NCBI GenBank assembly: GCA_017472105.1 | Contig: JAFUQY010000195.1 | Location: 1-10,912, forward strand | Direction: 5' to 3' | Length of the DNA stretch: 10,912 nucleotides | From: Clostridia bacterium | GTDB taxonomy: Bacteria > Bacillota_A > Clostridia > Oscillospirales > CAG-272 | Shown: one piece after another, positions 1 to 6,248 of the stretch | How positions within the stretch are numbered: position 1 is the stretch's first letter | Layout of the letters: each line of letters starts with the position of its first letter | The notes under the pieces: generated by a model | Database searches by the model: none | What the model was told of the DNA's origin: nothing | The model's input: the letters and a program-made list of their open reading frames with translations, nothing else | Translations under genes and position numbers: made by a program

Positions 1-536
1 CCGATGGCGTGAACCTGTCCGGCGGGAATGAAGTAAACGTCGCCCTTTTTGACGGGAACGAAGTTCAGCATTTCCTCGGTGCGTCCCTGTGCAGCGGCAG
101 CGGCGAATTCTTCGGTTGTGCAGCCTTCCTTCAGACCGTAGACGAGGCACGCGCCCGGTTCGCAGTCCATGATGTACCACATTTCCGTCTTGCCGAGTTC
201 GCCTTCGTTCGCGAGACCGTACGCGTCATCCGGATGCACCTGAATCGAGAGCTTGTCCGCCGCGTCGATAAACTTGATGAGAAGAGGGAAGCGGTCGTAT
301 TTCACACCGTTGGTACCCAGAATCCGGGCACGGTCGGCGGAAATGTACTGTCCCAGAGTCATGCCCGCGTATTTGCCGTTTGCGATGACGCTGTTTTCGT
401 CGGGACGTACGGTCAGCTCCCAGGATTCCGCGATTTTGTCAAAGGGAGCGGATTTGCCGTAGTCATTCTTGAGTTTACTGCCGCCCCAGATGATTTCCTT
501 GGAAACCGGACGGAGAAGGATGGGATAATTGGGCAT
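1..536 (-). CDS. manA: Mannose-6-phosphate isomerase, class I (partial, C-terminus beyond window)
   Basis: This gene interconverts mannose-6-phosphate and fructose-6-phosphate in the cytoplasm, linking mannose use and GDP-mannose supply to glycolysis. 178 residues are visible and the C-terminal part lies beyond position 1. The N-terminal cupin carries the expected zinc ligands: Q99 and H101 in SIQVHPDD, E118 in GKTEMWYI, and H176 in PAGQVHAI. The segments IIWGGSKL (15-22) and ESWELTVRP (37-45) are typical of the short Firmicutes-type ManA. The start is ATG at 536-534, preceded by GGAGGT (546-541), a well-placed ribosome binding site. It lies 28 bp downstream of the ROK regulator on the same strand with no terminator visible between them, so the two are probably co-transcribed. 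The family assignment is secure. Any role beyond it, such as use of a specific mannoside, is inference. Confidence 0.93.
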   Translation of the reverse strand, partial: MPNYPILLRPVSKEIIWGGSKLKNDYGKSAPFDKIAESWELTVRPDENSVIANGKYAGMTLGQYISADRARILGTNGVKYDRFPLLIKFIDAADKLSIQVHPDDAYGLANEGELGKTEMWYIMDCEPGACLVYGLKEGCTTEEFAAAAAQGRTEEMLNFVPVKKGDVYFIPAGQVHAI

Positions 537-564
537 AGAAACCTCCGGTGAAAAATAGTTTACG

Positions 565-1617
565 TCAGTTGTTGGCGAATACGAGGGACTCGAGCCACAG
601 TTCGCGAAGCCCGATTGCAAGTCCTCTGTGGGAATTGCGGAATTTGCACCGTGCGCGGGTCATGGCAGGGAGTTCTTCCTCCGTCATACCGTAGCGGTTC
701 ATCATGTCTTCCCGGACAGCCGTCAGAATCTCGTCGCACGGAACCGGAAGGTCGCATTCGAGAATGATTTCATGCGGATTGAAGGCGCGGATCATATTAT
801 AAACGGCACGGGAGAGAACAACGGTGTATTCCTCCGGCGCGGTACATTCTGCAAGGCGGTCTTCCAGGGTGGTTCCGGTTGAGTCGACCATGAAGCCGAA
901 GTCGCAGGCGTGATTGTTTCTGCCGAGGATGAGCTCGCCGTTGACCATATACACGCCGATGACGAAATGCGGGCTGACATAGTAGTAAATGACGTTTTTT
1001 TCGTGATAATCCTCAACGCGGCGCACATTGGACTTGGCGGACGCATTGATGTGGGAGTCAATCAGCACGGTCTGGGAAGGGAAATGCTGCGAAATCAGCT
1101 CCTTCAGACCGATATCGCGCAGCTCGGGAATCCGGCGGGTGCAGATGGTGTCCGTCTGACTCTTGTACGCACCGGGAACCGAAACGCCGATCCCGTAGCA
1201 GTCGCCGAGGTCGTATTTGTCACCGAGATAAGCGGCGGTGGAGGAGAGGAAAGCGTTCAGATTGTCCCGGTAGGTAAGTGTGTCGTCATATGTATGTGCG
1301 AATCTTTCCACCATCGCGAGCCGCAGATTCAGAAGCGCACAGCGGAAATCGCGTGAGGTCAGGTCGAAGATGACTGTGAACTTTTCCTCATTCACGCTAA
1401 GAAGCCCCGCGCGTCTGCCTGCCTGAGGACGGACTTCCTTCACCTGACTGATGACGTTCATGTCAAGGAGGGCATCCGCGATCTTCCCGACGGTGACCAG
1501 ACTCAGGTCGGTCAGCTCGGAAATGGAGGCACGGCTGATTTTCTCCGAGTCCGCAATCGAGGTGAATATGGACTTGATGCTTTCGTACTTGATGCTTTTC
1601 AGGCTGATATTGTTCAT
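565..1617 (-). CDS. ROK-family transcriptional regulator with degenerate sugar-kinase fold
   Basis: This is a 350-residue protein with an N-terminal helix-turn-helix (about 28-57, including ISELTDLSLVTVGKIADALL) and a ROK-like domain after it (from about 80). The segment YGIGVSVPGA (141-150) matches the ROK IGIGIPG strand, and GVYMVNGELILGRNNHACDF (221-240) matches the usual G-x-V-x-NG-x-L-x-x-G stretch. Key residues are missing: where ROK kinases have NDANA with the catalytic Asp, this protein has LIDSHINASAK (185-195), placing His189 at that site. The Cys-rich zinc motif CxCGxxGCxE that normally follows is also absent. It is therefore probably a sugar- or sugar-phosphate-responsive regulator of the NagC/XylR type, not a kinase. 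The start ATG at 1617 has GGAAGGA upstream, and a consensus promoter lies at 1682-1710. It precedes manA in an apparent operon, so mannose or fructose metabolism is a reasonable but unproven target. Confidence 0.82.
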   Translation of the reverse strand: MNNISLKSIKYESIKSIFTSIADSEKISRASISELTDLSLVTVGKIADALLDMNVISQVKEVRPQAGRRAGLLSVNEEKFTVIFDLTSRDFRCALLNLRLAMVERFAHTYDDTLTYRDNLNAFLSSTAAYLGDKYDLGDCYGIGVSVPGAYKSQTDTICTRRIPELRDIGLKELISQHFPSQTVLIDSHINASAKSNVRRVEDYHEKNVIYYYVSPHFVIGVYMVNGELILGRNNHACDFGFMVDSTGTTLEDRLAECTAPEEYTVVLSRAVYNMIRAFNPHEIILECDLPVPCDEILTAVREDMMNRYGMTEEELPAMTRARCKFRNSHRGLAIGLRELWLESLVFANN

Positions 1618-1635
1618 AGATATATCCTTCCGCCG

Positions 1636-1669
1636 TGATTCTGTACAGCAGTATGCTGAGATAGAATCA
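1636..1669. promoter_or_regulatory. Nested inverted repeat in the leader of the ROK gene (candidate operator or RNA hairpin)
   Basis: Outer arms TGATTCT (1636-1642) and AGAATCA (1663-1669) are perfect reverse complements. Inner arms CAGCA (1646-1650) and TGCTG (1654-1658) flank a 3-nt loop. The element sits between the predicted transcription start (about 1675) and the ribosome binding site of the minus-strand regulator. It is a plausible autoregulatory operator or an mRNA hairpin. The dyad is seen directly and the function is inferred. Confidence 0.5.
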
Positions 1670-1681
1670 TAGATTATTTAT

Positions 1682-1710
1682 ATTATACTCAATTGATTAT
1701 CCGTTGTCAA
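1682..1710 (-). promoter_or_regulatory. Sigma-A promoter for the ROK regulator-manA unit
   Basis: On the minus strand, TTGACA (1710-1705) and TATAAT (1687-1682) are both perfect consensus and are separated by 17 bp. Transcription would start near 1675, leaving a leader of about 58 nt before the ATG at 1617. The 17-bp spacing and perfect hexamers make this a confident sequence-level call. As an unregulated promoter it would be strong, so repression is likely. Confidence 0.85.
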
Positions 1711-1848
1711 TATAAATGAAAAAATAGAAAGGCAAATTCTAAATTTCTTTGGAATCTTGTATAAATAGGGTTAAATAATCGCATGCTCCTCTGTATATCA
1801 GACAAACGCCTAAAACAATCCGGCGCAGAAGAAATTTGCCGAAAACGG
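1711..1848. other. AT-rich spacer between divergent promoters
   Basis: This is non-coding spacer between two outward-facing sigma-A promoters. I see no open reading frame with a ribosome binding site. The hexamer TGTATA occurs at 1758-1763 and 1792-1797, and again at 1870-1875 inside the downstream promoter. In AT-rich DNA this may be chance. No TACA/TGTA palindrome of the classical BlaI/MecI operator kind is evident. Confidence 0.4.
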
Positions 1849-1877
1849 TTGACATTTCATTTAGGCAACTGTATAAT
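1849..1877 (+). promoter_or_regulatory. Sigma-A promoter for the BlaI-like repressor pair
   Basis: TTGACA (1849-1854) and TATAAT (1872-1877) are perfect consensus hexamers with a 17-bp spacer. Transcription would start near 1884, only about 28 nt before the ATG at 1912, and the leader contains the ribosome binding site AGGAGG (1898-1903). Confidence 0.87.
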
Positions 1878-1911
1878 AGAAGAAAAACGATGATATCAGG
1901 AGGACGATCGG

Positions 1912-2334
1912 ATGGAACTGAATGAAATCATGCAGGAACTGGAGAAAAAATCGGCGGAAGTGGATTATTCCGTGAAGCTCCCGGACGCGGAGATGGAAAT
2001 CATGCTCGCCGTATGGGATCTGGAGCCGCCGGTGAACACTGCCGCGCTGATGGAGAAGGTCGGACGCCGCAGAGGATGGAAGGCCCCCACCCTCATTTCC
2101 TTTCTCGCGCGCCTTGAGGACAGGGGATTCCTGCTTTCCTACAAGAACGGCAAGGAGCGGTACTATCTTCCTGCCGCAGAGCGCGAGCGGTACGTCAGCG
2201 GAACAACACGGCGTTTTGTGGATACCTGTCATGGCGGATCGTTCGTGAAGATGCTGGACTCCCTGTTCTACGGCAGGGAATTCACGGACAACGACATCGA
2301 CGAGCTGCTTGTCTGGCTGAAAAACAGGAAATGA
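1912..2334 (+). CDS. BlaI/MecI/CopY-family winged-helix repressor
   Basis: This 140-residue protein fits the penicillinase-repressor family. PDAEMEIMLAVWDLEPPVNT (24-43) opens the winged helix, the recognition helix is at about 57-70 (KAPTLISFLARLED), and the wing follows (LSYKNGKERYYLP, 75-87). The C-terminal region (about 108-138) should form the dimerisation helices. Family members bind operator palindromes as dimers. In beta-lactam systems they are cleaved at an Asn-Phe bond after BlaR1/MecR1 signalling. No Asn-Phe dipeptide occurs anywhere in this protein, and no M56-type sensor protease gene is nearby. The start ATG has AGGAGG 8 nt upstream. The stop overlaps the next gene's first ATG (ATGA, 2331-2334), so the two are probably translationally coupled. 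Its targets are unknown; autoregulation and control of the coupled gene are plausible. Confidence 0.85.
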   Translation: MELNEIMQELEKKSAEVDYSVKLPDAEMEIMLAVWDLEPPVNTAALMEKVGRRRGWKAPTLISFLARLEDRGFLLSYKNGKERYYLPAAERERYVSGTTRRFVDTCHGGSFVKMLDSLFYGREFTDNDIDELLVWLKNRK

Positions 2335-3077
2335 GCATGGAACCCAACCGCGCAAGATTCTACAATATTATCTACAACACCACCTTCGACGAGCACGAGC
2401 GCTACAACATCGGCACCTACAAGGAGAAAAAACTGCACATCATTCTGAAAAAATACTTCGAGGAAGACACGGCGTACCACGAAATCAGGGTAAACGGCTT
2501 CATCGCGGACGTGTGCAGGGACGGCGTGATTACGGAAATTGAAACGTCGGGCTTTTCCGGGCTTGGTCCGAAGCTGGAGGCGTATCTGCCGGAATACCGC
2601 GTGAATCTGGTGTATCCGCTGGCGGCGGTGAAATACGTGTCATGGATCGATCCGGAGACGAGCGAGATCAGCCCGCGCAAGAAATCACCGAAAAAGGCAA
2701 ATGTCTATGACGCGATTTTTGAGCTGGTGCGGATTCTGCCCCACGTGAACAGCACAAACCTGACCGTAGCCGCACCGATGCTTGAGATCGACGAGTACCG
2801 CATGCTCGACGGATGGAGCCGGGACAGAAAACGCGGATCGAACCGGTACGAGCGTGTTCCTGTGGATCTGCTCGATATTGTGACGCTCACGACGGACGAC
2901 GACTACCGCGCGCAGATTCCCGAAAGCCTGCCGGAACAGTTCACGGCGAAGGAATTCTGCAAAGCCATCAGACGTGACGAGCGGATCGGACGGGGCGTGA
3001 TGAAGGTCCTCGAGACCCGCGGCGTTCTCACAAAAACGGAAAAACAGGGAAGAAGCCAGCTCTGGATGAGAAGTTGA
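2331..3077 (+). CDS. Uncharacterised protein, PD-(D/E)XK-like N-terminal region and C-terminal winged helix
   Basis: I do not recognise a named family for this 248-residue protein. The segment around residues 47-95 resembles a restriction-endonuclease-like core. It has H50-E51 before a strand, D60 in GFIADVCRDG, the E69-x-E71 pair in ITEIETSGF, then K81 in a following helix and the strand VNLVYPL (91-97). A basic patch lies at RKKSPKKAN (116-124). The tail from about 200 (EQFTAKEFCKAIRRDERIGR, then VLETRGVLTKTEKQGRSQLW) looks like a winged helix. Nuclease activity is inference: the canonical ExK lysine is replaced by Thr in EIET, so it could be a binding-only fold. The first ATG (2331) overlaps the BlaI-like stop. 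ATG at 2337 fits the weak AGGA (2326-2329) better and would shorten the protein by two residues. No signal peptide or membrane segment is seen, so it is probably cytoplasmic. Confidence 0.7.
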   Translation: MSMEPNRARFYNIIYNTTFDEHERYNIGTYKEKKLHIILKKYFEEDTAYHEIRVNGFIADVCRDGVITEIETSGFSGLGPKLEAYLPEYRVNLVYPLAAVKYVSWIDPETSEISPRKKSPKKANVYDAIFELVRILPHVNSTNLTVAAPMLEIDEYRMLDGWSRDRKRGSNRYERVPVDLLDIVTLTTDDDYRAQIPESLPEQFTAKEFCKAIRRDERIGRGVMKVLETRGVLTKTEKQGRSQLWMRS

Positions 3078-3108
3078 TGAAGATTCTCTTAAATTTCACA
3101 GAAAGTCC

Positions 3109-3137
3109 TTGAAAACAGAGCGCAATTATTCTATAAT
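3109..3137 (+). promoter_or_regulatory. Sigma-A promoter for the isomerase-XpaC unit
   Basis: TTGAAA (3109-3114) and TATAAT (3132-3137) are separated by 17 bp, giving one mismatch from consensus in total. The expected start is near 3144, about 36 nt before the ATG at 3180. A short perfect dyad, TTTCTG-AAAA-CAGAAA (3154-3169), lies in this leader and touches the ribosome binding site (AAAGGG, 3167-3172). Confidence 0.82.
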
Positions 3138-3179
3138 AGATACAATCAATTAATTTCTGAAAACAGAAAGGGAAAAATT

Positions 3180-3908
3180 ATGAAATACGGTATTCAGATG
3201 TACAGCCTCCGCGACATGACCGGCAGTGACCTCGAGGGTGCGCTCCGTGCGGTTTCCGAAATGGGTTACAGAACCGTTGAATTCGCAGGATTCTTCGGTC
3301 ATTCCGCAGAAGATGTGCGCGACATGCTGACGAAGTACAATCTTGTCTGCGTCGGTACGCACAGCGGTCTCGGCGATCTGCTGAACGACTTCGACAACAC
3401 CGTCAAGTACCATAAGACCATCGGCAACACCAGGTATATCATTCCCGGACACGACCTGAGCACAAAGGAAAAGCTGGACACCTTCATCGCGCAGTGCAAT
3501 GAAATCGCGCCCAGGCTCCGTGAACACGGCATCGAGCTCGGCTACCACAACCATTCCCACGAATTCTACGAACAGTCCGAAGGCTACTACATCCACAAGG
3601 AACTCGAGGAACGCTGCGACGTATTCTTCGAACTGGACACCTATTGGGCGTTCGTTGCAAAGCTTGATCCCATCGCGACTCTGGAAAGACTCGGCAGCCG
3701 CGTGAAGATGATCCACCTCAAGGACGGTACTCCCGAAGGGCACGGCTACTCCCTCGGCAAGGGTGCGGCTCCCGTTGCTGCTGTCCGTGAAAAGGCAATC
3801 GAAATGGGGCTGGACATCGTCGTCGAGAGCGAAGGCTGCGATCCCACAGGTAAGGAAGAAGTCGAACGCTGCATCGATTACCTCAGAATTCTCGATCCCG
3901 AACTTTGA
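3180..3908 (+). CDS. Sugar phosphate isomerase/epimerase-like TIM-barrel protein
   Basis: This 242-residue protein belongs to the xylose-isomerase-like TIM-barrel superfamily (AP endonuclease 2 / IolE / IolI-like). The signature is GYHNHSHEF (121-129), followed by the metal-site segments FFELDTYWA (149-157), MIHLKDG (177-183) and VVESEG (214-219). These supply the expected ligands H/E, D153, H179 and E216 or E218 for a divalent metal. MKYGIQMYSLRD at the N-terminus is typical of cytoplasmic members in sugar or inositol catabolism. The protein is slightly short for the family. ATG 3180 is preceded by AAAGGG, and a near-consensus promoter lies upstream. The substrate cannot be read from sequence. 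The following membrane-protein gene is 66 bp downstream on the same strand with no terminator between them. Confidence 0.88.
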   Translation: MKYGIQMYSLRDMTGSDLEGALRAVSEMGYRTVEFAGFFGHSAEDVRDMLTKYNLVCVGTHSGLGDLLNDFDNTVKYHKTIGNTRYIIPGHDLSTKEKLDTFIAQCNEIAPRLREHGIELGYHNHSHEFYEQSEGYYIHKELEERCDVFFELDTYWAFVAKLDPIATLERLGSRVKMIHLKDGTPEGHGYSLGKGAAPVAAVREKAIEMGLDIVVESEGCDPTGKEEVERCIDYLRILDPEL

Positions 3909-3957
3909 AGTTGTAGGCATACGCCGAAAGACAAACGCATAAAAACATCGTTGATAT

Positions 3958-3963
3958 AAGGAG
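3958..3963 (+). promoter_or_regulatory. Ribosome binding site that decides the TTG start at 3975
   Basis: AAGGAG at 3958-3963 ends inside the in-frame GTG at 3963, so that GTG cannot be the start. The next in-frame start codon is TTG at 3975, 11 nt after the site, giving MAKRNHNYNI as the N-terminus. Confidence 0.72.
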
Positions 3964-3974
3964 TGCACCGTATC

Positions 3975-5243
3975 TTGGCAAAGCGAAATCATAACTATAA
4001 CATTCCCATCCCGCTCATTGTACTGGCATATTTTCTGTACTGGCCCGTCGGAGTGGTGCTTACCGTGCTGCGATGCATTTCCGATCCGTCCAAGACGGCA
4101 AAGACGGCAGAGAAGAATCCCAACTGGCGGGAGACACCCTTCGATACTGCCGCATCCCGGGATTATAAGGCGTCTGCCGAAAATGCCGCATCCTCCGGAA
4201 AGACGAATGCCAAAAATAAGGCGCCCGCTTCGGTGAAGCTCCTGAATGTTCTCGGCGTCTTCGTGGCAGTGGTCGGCACTCTGGCGGCATTCAGCGCGGC
4301 GTGGACATATTTTGGCGGTTACTGGGATTTGCTTCGCAGACTGTTCGTTTACAGCATTCCCGTCGTGCTTGCATCCGGCGGCTGCTTCATCGGCTCGAAG
4401 GTGATCCGTGACCGCGAAACCCGTCTGGCAAGAATCCGCGCCATGATCGGCAATAAAAAGAGCCTGAATCTGCGCCGTCTTGCATCTGCGGCAGGGAAAA
4501 GCCTCAAGCAGACCCGCAAGGATGTGCAGTACATGATCGATCACGGCGAATTCGGCGACAGCGCGTACATTGACCTCGGAACGAACAATTTCATGCGCTA
4601 TATCGACGCGGAACCGGACGATCCCGAAGGATTTGACTACCGCACGGTCTACGGCGAGCTTCTCAAACAGGAAAAGAAGACCGCTGAGCCGGAAAATTCG
4701 GAGGAAACGAACGCCGGAACGGATGAAAATGCCTCCGACAAGGACAATTTCTCCGCAATCATCCGTCAGATCCGCCGTCTGAACGACGAAATCGAGGATA
4801 AAGCGATCTCCGACAAGATTGACCGCATGGAGGAGCACACCAGAAACATCTTCGAATACGTCACCGATCACCCGGACTCCATGCCCCAGATCCGCACATT
4901 CCTCAACTACTACCTGCCCACCACGCTCAAGCTGCTGGAATCGTACAGCCGGATTGAACGCGTCGGCGTCGCGGGCGAGAACATGAAGAAATCGAAGGAA
5001 AACATCGAGCGCATCATGGATCTTCTCGTGGTCGGATTCGAACAGCAGGTTGACCAGCTCTTCCGGAACGAATCCATCGACATTTCCAGTGACATCTCCG
5101 TTCTGGAAACGATGATGGCGAAGGATGGATTGGACGGCAGAAAGGATTTCGATCTCAGGGAGTTTGCGGACAGCTATTCCGATCTCATATCCGATGAACT
5201 GACCGGCGGATCCGCGGCAGCTCAGTCTCCGGATAATTCGTAA
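3975..5243 (+). CDS. XpaC-family membrane-anchored protein (5-bromo-4-chloroindolyl phosphate hydrolysis family)
   Basis: This is a 422-residue protein from the TTG start. Membrane segments are seen at about 11-33 (starting PIPLIVLAYFLYWPVG), 88-111 and 122-142. A basic region follows, then a winged-helix-like module (about 164-209, including LNLRRLASAAGKSLKQTRKD). An acidic, low-complexity linker comes next (about 233-256). The C-terminal domain (about 258-385) has RTFLNYYLPTTLKLLESYSR (307-326) and the helical stretch KENIERIMDLLVVGFEQQVD (341-360), which are the hallmarks of the XpaC family. XpaC proteins are often encoded beside TelA/toxic-anion-resistance proteins, but none is in this window. 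Biochemical function is unknown, and the family name comes from a chromogenic-substrate phenotype. The topology suggests a short N-terminal anchor with most of the protein in the cytoplasm. A strong terminator follows the stop. Confidence 0.82.
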   Translation: MAKRNHNYNIPIPLIVLAYFLYWPVGVVLTVLRCISDPSKTAKTAEKNPNWRETPFDTAASRDYKASAENAASSGKTNAKNKAPASVKLLNVLGVFVAVVGTLAAFSAAWTYFGGYWDLLRRLFVYSIPVVLASGGCFIGSKVIRDRETRLARIRAMIGNKKSLNLRRLASAAGKSLKQTRKDVQYMIDHGEFGDSAYIDLGTNNFMRYIDAEPDDPEGFDYRTVYGELLKQEKKTAEPENSEETNAGTDENASDKDNFSAIIRQIRRLNDEIEDKAISDKIDRMEEHTRNIFEYVTDHPDSMPQIRTFLNYYLPTTLKLLESYSRIERVGVAGENMKKSKENIERIMDLLVVGFEQQVDQLFRNESIDISSDISVLETMMAKDGLDGRKDFDLREFADSYSDLISDELTGGSAAAQSPDNS

Positions 5244-5249
5244 ACAAGA

Positions 5250-5291
5250 AAACCGTCATTTGCCGAAAATGCAGATGACGGTTTGTTTTTT
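5250..5291 (+). terminator. Rho-independent terminator after the XpaC-like gene, probably bidirectional
   Basis: The arms AAACCGTCAT (5250-5259) and ATGACGGTTT (5275-5284) are perfect complements. The stem extends through a T-G pair and TGC/GCA to 14 pairs, closing a 7-nt loop (5264-5270). A T-tract follows at 5286-5291. On the other strand the A-rich stretch at 5247-5252 gives a weaker U-tract, so the same hairpin may also end the convergent amidohydrolase transcript. Confidence 0.92.
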
Positions 5292-5300
5292 GCTTTGACT

Positions 5301-6125
5301 TCAGACAGATGCCTTGGATTGTGCGCGGATTTTCAGCAGCTTTTCGGCGTTTGCATAATAAATCTTTTCCTTCACATCGTCACGGAGCGGGAGGGAATCG
5401 AGATAGGCAAACGTCTCAGCGGAAGATGCCCACGGACAGTCACTGGCAAAGAGAACGCGGTCGGCGCCGATCTTGTCGATCATTTTTACGGCGAAGTTTT
5501 TGTCAAGCGCCGAAAATGCACAGAGAGAAGTGTCGATCCAGACGTTCTCGGAAAGGAGCTTGTCGTACGTCTCGTGCCACATCATGTTCGCTCCCCAGTG
5601 CGCGCAGACGAACTTCGTTTTCGGCGAACGTCTGATACGGCGGAGGGCGGCATCGGGATTGGCATACACCCGGGAAGGCGAGAGTGCATCAAAGCCGGCG
5701 TGCGTGATGACGAACAGATCAAGCTCAGCGGCGGCTTCGAAAATTTCGTCAAAAACAGGATCGTCGGGCGTGTGACCCATGTACTCCGGATGAATCTTGA
5801 TCCCGGGAATACCGGCGTCCGCAATCCGCTTCATCTCGCCGGAAATGTCCTCAAATCCGGGATTCACACTGCCGAGCGCCGTGAGCCGGTCACCGTAGTT
5901 GGCGTTGGTCTCCATGGCGAAATGATTCACGTTCACGGTCTGCTTCGGATTGGTCGCAATATTGCACACAACCGCGCGGTCAACATGCCATTCGTCCATC
6001 TTCGCGATCAGATCGGACACCGTTCCGTCGGTCAGCGGCTTCATGTTCACGCGGGGTGACAGGGAAGAGAGCGCACGGTCCGCGATTTTGTCCGGGAACG
6101 CATGGGTATGAAAATCAATCAGCAT
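5301..6125 (-). CDS. Amidohydrolase-family metal-dependent hydrolase (Amidohydro_2-like TIM barrel)
   Basis: This 274-residue protein starts MLIDFHTHAF. The HxH metal motif (H6, H8) opens the barrel. It is followed by GIKIHPEY (108-115), FVITHAGFD (138-146) with H142, FVCAHWGAN (172-180) with H176, and LFASDCPW (225-232) with the conserved D229. This pattern matches the amidohydrolase 2 group, whose members include decarboxylases of the ACMSD/2,6-dihydroxybenzoate type and various hydrolases. The specific substrate is not readable. A longer frame begins at 6149, but the ATG at 6125-6123 has GAGGT (6137-6133) at ideal spacing, whereas the upstream ATG has no such site. It converges on the XpaC-like gene, with the terminator lying between them. 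No clear promoter could be assigned upstream. Confidence 0.87.
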   Translation of the reverse strand: MLIDFHTHAFPDKIADRALSSLSPRVNMKPLTDGTVSDLIAKMDEWHVDRAVVCNIATNPKQTVNVNHFAMETNANYGDRLTALGSVNPGFEDISGEMKRIADAGIPGIKIHPEYMGHTPDDPVFDEIFEAAAELDLFVITHAGFDALSPSRVYANPDAALRRIRRSPKTKFVCAHWGANMMWHETYDKLLSENVWIDTSLCAFSALDKNFAVKMIDKIGADRVLFASDCPWASSAETFAYLDSLPLRDDVKEKIYYANAEKLLKIRAQSKASV

Positions 6126-6219
6126 AACAGATACCTCGCATTTTTTCATAAGTATAAATCAATTTCATGTTCGTTTTACGGTATAAATATGAATTTTCTA
6201 TTAATATTTGCGGAATTAC

Positions 6220-6248
6220 TTGATATTCTCGGGAATTTGCGATATCAT
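6220..6248 (+). promoter_or_regulatory. Candidate sigma-A promoter for the decarboxylase operon
   Basis: TTGATA (6220-6225) and TATCAT (6243-6248) are spaced by 17 bp. Transcription would start near 6255, leaving a leader of about 118 nt before the ATG at 6373. It is weaker than the other promoters in the window by hexamer match. A second, poorer combination (TTGCGA 6237-6242 with TAGAAT 6262-6267, 19-bp spacer) overlaps it. Confidence 0.5.

Noticed and set aside
9..551. A plus-strand frame at the left edge
   Set aside because: The minus strand encodes mannose-6-phosphate isomerase with its zinc ligands, and the plus-strand frame has no recognisable features.
1758..1875. Three copies of TGTATA as possible BlaI-type operator half-sites
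   Set aside because: They are all in the same orientation, without TACA partners at operator spacing, and the region is AT-rich. I cannot separate this from chance.
3150..4871. A 573-codon open frame on the minus strand opposite the isomerase and XpaC-like genes
   Set aside because: It spans two well-supported plus-strand genes and the gap between them. The product is rich in Cys, His and Ile/Val runs with no family signature, and I see no matching ribosome binding site. It is an antisense by-product of biased codons.
5283..6059. A 258-codon plus-strand frame opposite the amidohydrolase
   Set aside because: The minus strand has the complete set of amidohydrolase metal ligands and a good ribosome binding site. 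The plus-strand frame also starts inside the terminator region.
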